A stretch of DNA of 64,000 nt, taken from positions 992,001 through 1,056,000 of the forward strand of contig JASFAU010000005.1 in NCBI GenBank assembly GCA_039704465.1. Direction: 5' to 3'. Positions 56,725 to 64,000 of the stretch are shown here, one piece after another. Origin of the DNA: Plasmodiophora brassicae (taxonomy: Eukaryota > Endomyxa > Phytomyxea > Plasmodiophorida > Plasmodiophoridae). The position numbers and the translations under genes were made by a program. Position 1 is the stretch's first letter. The number at the start of each line of letters is the position of its first letter. The notes beneath the pieces are model-generated. The model saw only the letters and a program-made list of their open reading frames with translations, did not search any database and was not told the origin of the DNA.

Positions 56725-59700
56725 TCAGGCATTGCGAAGGCGTGCGCTTCTCCGCTCAGGCTGGGCGCTGTCCCGAAAGTTGGCGGTCCGCTTGCGACGT
56801 GCCGATGCCTTGCCAGTGCTGGCGGCTGCCGGGGCAGTGGTACGCGGCGGAGGGGTCGATAGTGTCGCGGCTGTGGGTGAACTGGCCGGGGTGGCGTTGT
56901 CGGAGTCTCCAGGAGTTTGCTGACGAGCACGGGCGGCACGCGTTCGTCTTGCGGGCGTCGGCACCACGACAGGTGGTTCGTCAGGAGGAGACTGCCTGGC
57001 ACGTTTCGCTAACCTTGCAGGCGTTGCTCGTAGTGCTCTGCGCTCGGTTGTTGGTGGTTCCGCGGACGGCGCCTTCCTTCTACGCGGCGTACGGGCGGCC
57101 TCTTCCTTCCCCTCATCATCCATACGTCGCCGAGCTTCCGATCTGGGGTTCCTTGCTCTAGCACCGGACTTTGCAGCACGTGCGCCGTCTTCAGCTGCCT
57201 CACCATCAGCGTCATCTCCAACAGCATTTGTCGTCGTCTCCTGTCGCATCGTCCCGGCAGCATCCTGATCCGTATCAGCGCGCTCACGTGCCTTAGCCTT
57301 GCGAGTTCCGGCCGCCTTCCTGGAAGAATCATCGCGCTCAGTGCGATCAGCACCCACTGCAGACTGGTCAGCGTCCGTCGCCTGCGCTTTTCGTTGAGAT
57401 CGAGTCATAAGCGACGGGGACTCGTCCTCGTTGCGCTTGTCGGTCTCCTCACGTTCGCTGGCTCTAGTTTTACGCGACTTCGCCTTCTTTGTCAGTGGCG
57501 TCACGCCAGCAGCGTGATCTTCTTCAGGTGTTCGTTGAGGAGATGGTGAGCGCGATGGCATACCAGGCTCGATGCGGTCTGCGTCTTCGAATGATACTTT
57601 GCGAGAGCCGCTACGATGTGGAGACCGTGAAGCACTGTCAATGCGGACGTCACCTGTTTCGTCGATCTCCAACTGTTTGCGACGTGCACGGGTCAATAGT
57701 GACGGCGAATCAGCAACAGTTTCTTTGGCAGTAAGAGGCCTCGTTTGCTTGGTGACGTCAGCACCGTCGTCGAACGCCCCTTGCCGAGCTCGTTGACGTG
57801 TCACTCTCTTTGGGCTTAACCCTTCCCTCGAAATAGCGTCGTCAGGAGACGCTAGCAGACGAGGACGATAGGGTCTCGAGCTTTCCCGTTTGTGTGCTTC
57901 GGGCGACGAGGTCGTCACGTCAAGTTCTTCTGGCCTGCCGGGAGCCTTGTGGCCCGACGGCTCGTCACGATGAGGTACTGCTGTTTCGGCACGGGATAAG
58001 CGATCCGATGAACGATACCCTTCAAACCCAGATCCGATGTTACGCAACGCGCCAACATCTTCGATTTCAGACGGTGAAGGGATAAGCTGGCTCTTGCGGC
58101 GGGCGGAAACGTCATCGCTACCAGCGACTGCCTCCTCTAACTTGTCGCCGACAGGGCTGGAGGCGTCAGATTCATCTTGTCTAAAAGCGACCTCGTCTTC
58201 GGAAGGTACGCTTTCATTGTCGAGATGCAGCGATGTCGACTGTGCGCGAGAGTGTTCCTTCTCAGACGCAACGCTGTCCGGGTAGCGGGACACCTGGTCA
58301 TCAGACGGAGGAGCAGACAGTTCCGCATCCTGAGACGAGGTAGCAGTAGCGACCTCAGTAGTGGCTGTTGTGGCACTTTTGGATGAGAATGCAGCAAGAA
58401 ACCCGCTGACCACAGACACGCCAATGTTGAAGATACTAGATGACTTTGGCTCGCTCGTTTCCTCATGCTCGCTAGATGAGCTGCCGCTGATTCCGTCAAC
58501 GGCCTCTGCAGGACGCTCGGCCACAGTAGAGGGCCGTCCAGTCGACGATATTCTTCGATTGTCTCCAACACCATCTGGCAGGTTTTCAGAAACGTCCGCG
58601 TCGTTCTTGGTGGAGACCGGTTTTGATGCAGGACCAAGGGAGGGATGCTGCCCTTGCCCTGGATTAACAGTGAGCTCAAGCAGGTGGCATAATAGCGCAC
58701 TCGTATTCTCTTACAGTCGAATTCTTCCGCAGCAGCGTCACTACTTTCGTACTCCATAGACGAGTATTGGGCAGGCTCTTCCCCAGTACAAATGACGTCG
58801 GAATCTGAATCACCAGAAGCAACTGGTTCAACATCGCGCATCTCGACATCCAGCTCCTCATTGATTTCACCTAACACGTACTCAGTATACAACACCGTCT
58901 TCGTATAACAGAAGCACATGTTACCACGTTCTTGAGCTACGACATCATACACAGTATCTGCCCGAGTCTCCTGTTGCAGTAATAGCGTCAGCGTAGAACC
59001 ACCGACAGGTGTGCATAACCGAACCTTAAGAACGGGGTATAACGGCTCAGCGTCAGCTGCGGTTGGCGGTTTGGGGAACGGTTCGCATGGAAGTTTCGGC
59101 AAGTTTGGAGGTCTAACAGATACGGACCCACATTTCAGTTGATATTTAGACAGCAAATCGACGACTAACATCTCCAGTGGAAATTGAAATCCACCTGGAC
59201 GCGTTGGGCGGAGAGACTCCCAGTGCTCCACGAACGTAATGGATGAGACGAACGGGTCATGAACTTGGTGCGCGGTGTCAGTACGAGACCGGCCGTTCTG
59301 AGTAAATATACCATCAGAGAATGTAAGACGAGCGTGGTAGTAACGATACCTTGATAGCGCCACAAGTGTCAGTATTAGGCGCGCTTACGCTCTTTCGAAA
59401 GAAAGGATGGAGTGCGCTCTGGAAAGATCGAAGAATTTGCTCGACCGGCCGGTCTTTTTCGGAAAGCTGTTCGTAGGAAGACACAGCTTCGGCGAACTTC
59501 GACTGCCAGAGTTTGTACAGAACAGACTGACCAGGTGCTTGCTGCTCAAGGAAAAGACCAAGCTGTGCCATTTCCGCCACATTAAACGGAATCGAAAACA
59601 ACGTTTTGATGTCGTTCGCTTCGATAAACCATTCGAAGAGGATCCGCAAAAGAACTTTGGATTCCGACTCATTTCCACAAGATCGGATAATGGCCTGACA

Positions 59701-62250
59701 CTAACGTCACCAATTAGGAAGTTGTCCGAATTAGGCACACATGATGATCATATACCTCCAGCCATAACCTGTTGCACAGAAGAGCCCTGATAAAAACGGC
59801 ATTAAAATCACTAGACTGTGAGAAGCATGTACGGAAGACTCGAGCAGCGTCAAGGGCGCGATCGCGAAATCCCATATCGAGCAACACGAGTACAATGAGA
59901 TCAGCTGCGAAAAGCAGTTCAGAGGAGCAGTCACATACTAGGCCCTATCGGAACAGAGGTGTCAGACATGTCCCACGAGTCAGGCCAACCATCGTACCAG
60001 AGCAGTGGAGACGTACTGCGAACGTTGCGGTTCCTGTGAAACAAGTGCCCTGTCCATATTCCAGAGACACTGAACAGGAAGACAGTTGGACTCGCAGAGC
60101 CAGCTGGCAACTGTCTCCGCCAGGCTTGCCTGCCCCGAGGTAATGTCAAGTATGCAATAGTAGACGATATTAAGGAAAGGCAAAAGATCCGAATTAACCG
60201 CCTTCAGAACATCTTCAAGAAAGTCTGCGGATCGATGTTCTTTCAGATAGGAAGGAAGAAGGATCTGAAGGAATGGTAGTCGAACATTAAGCAAGGAGGG
60301 CCAATGGCGTTGGATCCGTTCAAGCAAGTTGCGGTTCCGATCAAGGCAGAGCAGTAACGGAACCATCGAGAGGACACGTTCCAATCGGGAAATAACAGCT
60401 GTACAACGTTCAGAGGCGCTGCAGCACTTTTCCATCGTTCGAGCAACGCTGGCCAAAGAAGAGACTTGGGACCGAACTTGCAGGATCTTACCGTGACAAT
60501 GCTGACTGTGCAGCACGCTAATAAGGTCGCGGCCAGACTCAGTAGCACGCTCCTCCAGCCAGCTCAGAACTTGTGCCTCAGGATCACCAGCAATAGAGTT
60601 CTTCGTTGGCACATCACTGGCAGACGTCAAAGAAACAATGAATGATACGATGCATCCGGTAACGCCAGCAGTCAGAACGAAACCAAGAAGTCGAGATAGA
60701 TCTGATCCTGCCTTCTTGCGATCAACGACGCCAAGCTCAACAAGGGCATCCACAGCAGACTCAGGATGTTGGAAGGCTTCTAAACTATTGGCAGACAGAG
60801 TGTGCAGAAAACGAAGTTGACGTGGGACATAGGAGAAGGAAACGAACTGAACCGCCTTTGAGGAATATGTAATGCACCGCAATTGAAACGCGGACGTATT
60901 GCCAAACGGGCATGGTTTCGCTTCCATCCACGAACTTAAAATCGTCATTCGTTTCTGGCGCAAGGACAAATCAGAAAGCGTCACCTCGCGTGCAATAACG
61001 GCATCTTTCTCGGAGTCGCACTGCAATAGATTAGGACCCATATCAACATGACATACAATCTGAAATTACCTGGATGATGTGTACAACGTTATCCGTCTGA
61101 CGCGAAGTGAGAACGGCGAACTCCGAAGATTGATCCGCCCATGGCATGTCGCTGAGGTGCGACTTAGCATCGTCCACAGATACTATGGCGTCTCCATACA
61201 CGCCGGTAGATTTGGAACCAATAACGTTCGACGAGCGGATACCGCCCCGAGCATCGAGGCGAACAGATAGAACGGAGATTTGGATTGGGGGATTGCCAAC
61301 TGGTCCAGATCTGGCATCCGAGAACCAGGTGACAAGTATGCGGCCGGGAGCCAAACTCCCGACCGATTTCCCCCGTTCGTCATTATTGGCCGCAGAATAG
61401 GCAAATCCATGAACAGCGGCATCAGTAGCAGGCAGCAGAGTCCTCGATACATTGGCAAATACATGCCAGGCAAGTACAGAGCCATTTTTCAATCCCAGGA
61501 GAACAGTCCACGTGTCCGGAATCCAGAACATGGTTGTTGCGGGCCCTTTGGGAACGATAAACGTGCATGACGCATCCCTGCATTTGATAATCAATTGCAG
61601 AGAAACTTATTTACCAATGACACGTACGTCATCATATCTGCGACGCCCGTGTCGTCTGAGAAGAGAATGCATGCAGAGCTGTCAGCTAGGCAGACAGCGA
61701 GACCGTATTGCCGCGCCTCATCCACCTGCCAATGTGACGTTTAGAAACATGAGGCACGGTTTACATTACTTGCGTGGCAGACCTGGCGAAGGTCGCCAAA
61801 CGCGAACGCAGTGACAGGACTCGGACATCGGATCGGTTTGAGGTCGACAATCTTCCTGTGCGGGCTGACGAAGACGATTTGACAGTCGTCCAGCGCCACA
61901 GCGAGAAGAAATTGCTGTTTGAAAACGCACTCGCTGACCCTGATGATGTCAGCCGGGAAGTCGATACATTTCAGGAGTCGTCGTGATCCGTCTTCGATCG
62001 CGTAGAGCCTTAGGACGGACGCACTGCAGATCCATAGGATGCGCCGATGGCGATCTGTCCCGGCGATGCCGATGTCCGCCTCGACTTCGTCTATGACCTC
62101 GCTGGACTGTGCTACGGCGACCGTATCCCAGGTCGGATCCACTGCTGACTGGAACGCGCCATCCATCGCAAACTCGGCGCTGAGCCGAATGTCCGCCGAC
62201 TGCGTCCCGCAGGGCACGCCGTGACCATTGCTGCTGCACCTCCCGTACAT
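56725..62250 (-). CDS. ELYS/MEL-28-like nucleoporin (tentative)
   Basis: Exons 62250-61783, 61725-61628, 61577-61070, 61020-59998, 59944-59817, 59786-59756, 59694-59350, 59297-58715 and 58658-56725; 1705 aa, all phases consistent. Residues 1-360 have a beta-propeller look (GLAVCLADSSACILFSDDTG; TVLLGLKNGSVLAWHVF). Residues 360-950 are an alpha-solenoid with an ELYS-type stretch (LLPFLNIVYYCILDITSG; ELLFAADLIVLVLLDMGFRD; LFSIPFNVAEMAQLGLFL). The last 650 residues are disordered, rich in Ser, Glu, Arg and Pro, with basic AT-hook-like runs (RTPRRRKAPSAEPP; TPARRTRAARARQQ). This propeller-solenoid-DNA-binding-tail order is that of ELYS, which seeds nuclear pores on chromatin. Identification is by architecture and short motifs, so another propeller-solenoid scaffold protein is possible. 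Confidence 0.6.
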
Positions 62251-62345
62251 CAGGTGGAGATACCACGATACGTGGATGACGAGTGGAATCGGCTTTATAG
62301 CAAATGAAGCGTTGAGAAGGCTCGGTTTACTGGGGACGGCCTCGA

Positions 62346-63823
62346 TTAACGCTTGACGAATGGGAAGCTCTTGCGAGCCTTCTTCCTTCCGAACTTCTTT
62401 CGTTCCACCATACGCGAGTCGCGCGTCAGGTAGCCAACCTTCTTCATTTCAGGGCGCAGCTCCGGGTTGAAGTTCTGGAGCGCGCGGGCGACTCCGAGCC
62501 GGATCGCCCCAGCTTGACTAGATATCCCGCCGCCTACTAGAACGTGACAACCTGACAGAAAGAGCAGTTCACGTAGAATTACCGTAAGTGTCGACACGAA
62601 TGTTAAACATGCCGTATGTCCCGGTAAGGAGTAGCGGCTGGAAACACGTGTAGCGATGAATATGGCGGGAGAAGTAATCGATGTAGTTTCGCCCATTGAT
62701 TGTCATCTTGTACCCTTCACCAGGTGTGGTGACCGGTGTCAGAAACACGCGAGCAATGGAAGTCTTACGGCGACCTGGCTGACGGGTAAGGCGCGACATG
62801 AACATCAGAATATTGTGAAGATATACCTGTTCCGTAAGCTCGACCGAACTGATCAAGTTTAACTTCGCGTTTGAGCGGTTCAGCACCTCCTTTTCGCTCC
62901 TCGGTCTCGTACAGACCACCCCTTCTCTGTACTGCAGGCGGCTGCAAGTACTTATGTAACTCGGCACTCATTTCATCTTTCTCAGGATCGTACGTCCCCT
63001 CCAAAACCTGCTGGCGAACAGTTTCCCAACGAGAGCGATGTTCCGGGTCCAAGGAGCCTAACGACGATGATCACGTTGCGGACAGTAATGGATCCGTCTA
63101 CTCACGTACCTGCAACCCACAGCGACCCTTTCTCAGCATCATCTCCAGCTTTCTTAATCGCTTCCTCTTGAGAATAACCCTTGTCAAGATATTCTTGAAC
63201 GCCTACATGCCTGTCAGCGAATTCCATTCCTGCAAATATCAGCCCGCGTTTTCTTGCCAACCTGTCGGGTCAGCAGTGAGACCGGGGGTGAAAGATTGCA
63301 TGCGGTGAGATTTCTGGCTGTGAGGCCGTTTCCAGGACGATCGGCGCATCCGTGAGGCATTTTGTATGGCCAGGATCTCGTCGTACACCTGCATTGGCGT
63401 TTCGTTAGCCAGCGACTAATATGCAACGGGTTTGCACCACCTTGTCGGCTTGAGCAGCCTGTCCCCACTGACGGTACTGGGCTTCCAGTTTTCTCAGCGA
63501 GTCAAGAACGGGGCGATCTTCAGGATCATCACCACCAATTGCTCCTCCATAGAACCCGCCGAACACACTGGATCACACTTAACGCTCAATAAAACAAACG
63601 AACAGAATCACGCCAGCACGCACCCAGCGCCACCAGATGACCTTCCGCCAGCCCTGCCGCCACCCCCAGCAAACGATGCCCGATCCGCCGACCGCAACGA
63701 CGACTTCAACGACTGGATCAATCGGTCGTGCGACGACATGCCACCGGGTTCATCGGCAAACCCACGACAGCGCAGTGCCCGCCAGGCGGCGCTCGCGCGG
63801 GTGCGATGCATGCCGACCAGCAT
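62346..63823 (-). CDS. mitochondrial ribosomal protein uS9m (MRPS9)
   Basis: Exons 63823-63624, 63567-63441, 63388-63283, 63229-63110, 63057-62827, 62774-62583 and 62536-62346; 388 aa, all phases consistent. The C-terminal uS9 domain is unmistakable: [70 protein letters not shown] and the ending [10 protein letters not shown], whose last Arg reaches the P-site tRNA. The long N-terminal region (about 250 residues, containing [17 protein letters not shown]) and an Arg-rich, acid-free start ([20 protein letters not shown]) are typical of the mitochondrial form and a targeting presequence. Start could be 63823 or 63811. Confidence 0.93.
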
Positions 63824-64000
63824 GCCCGAGCGCCGAGCGGTGTTGCCCGGGGTAATGTTGTGGGGTACCCTCGAATAAGTCCGCAACGCCGATGGCACAC
63901 AACCGTGTTGACAGCACTGAGAAGAATATGCAAATGGTGGATGCATAACAGAGACCCTCAGTAGTACAGTTCCGTACTGGATGAAACTTGTCGGATTCCT

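Noticed and set aside
62537..62582. A 31-nt intron choice in the uS9m gene
   Set aside because: A longer 46-nt choice gives the conserved VGGG..SQAGA motif with the same phase.
1..64000. CRISPR arrays, insertion sequences, retroelement or viral genes, tRNA or rRNA genes
   Set aside because: No regular repeat-spacer array, transposase, reverse transcriptase or capsid-like frame was seen; I could not recognise a tRNA or rRNA by eye, though a covariance-model scan would be decisive.

Overview
This window is nuclear DNA from a compact-genome eukaryote. Nearly every gene can be rebuilt as a chain of exons split by very short GT-AG introns (mostly 45-75 nt), and the families are purely eukaryotic: CCT5, TAF2, ELYS-like nucleoporin, RBX1, VPS24, THADA, SLBP, MAP65, SFI1-like repeats, polycystin, mitochondrial uS9. 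Genes lie on both strands, often tens to a few hundred bases apart, and one pair overlaps by 4 bp. A polycystin channel plus centrin-binding SFI1-type repeats suggests a centriolar (probably flagellated) protist. A plasmodiophorid or other rhizarian would fit the moderately high GC and compactness, but that is a guess the sequence does not prove.

Layout. 0-5.1 kb: three tandem copies (the first cut by the window edge) of an unrecognised protein family with signal peptide, long acidic disordered region and three C-terminal membrane helices (family I). 5.2-9.6 kb (minus): a 16-exon coiled-coil gene. 10.2-12.4 kb: polycystin/PKD2 channel. 13.5-14.1 kb: histone stem-loop-binding protein. 14.3-18.9 kb (minus): chromatin protein with four PHD/extended-PHD units. 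19.5-20.3 kb: Erv/ALR sulfhydryl oxidase. 20.3-23.0 kb (minus): NOC1/CEBPZ. 23.3-26.2 kb: VPS24 overlapping an SFI1-like gene. 26.3-27.1 kb (minus): small membrane protein. 27.7-32.4 kb: THADA. 32.5-34.5 kb (minus): CCT5. 34.8-35.6 kb: macrodomain protein. 35.7-36.3 kb (minus): RBX1. 36.5-37.0 kb: secreted Cys-rich protein. 37.1-41.2 kb: TAF2. 41.4-43.2 kb: MAP65/PRC1. 43.4-45.7 kb: DDT-domain protein. 46.0-46.7 kb (minus): TMEM220-like. 46.9-53.7 kb: a secretome island with three copies of a second signal-peptide/multi-helix family (family II), TGS1 between copies two and three, and two more secreted proteins. 53.8-54.9 kb (minus): bZIP factor. 55.5-56.5 kb (minus): glyoxalase II. 56.7-62.3 kb (minus): ELYS-like nucleoporin. 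62.3-63.8 kb (minus): mitochondrial ribosomal protein uS9.

The housekeeping genes are unrelated to each other in pathway, although nuclear/chromatin functions (TAF2, PHD, DDT, ELYS, SLBP, TGS1) and spindle/centrosome functions (MAP65, SFI1-like) are common. The most novel content is the two expanded families of predicted secretory-pathway membrane proteins, each in three copies and sharing one general architecture. All exon models were built by hand from splice signals, reading-frame phase and protein similarity; every multi-exon model closes in frame, but first exons and starts remain the least certain part.
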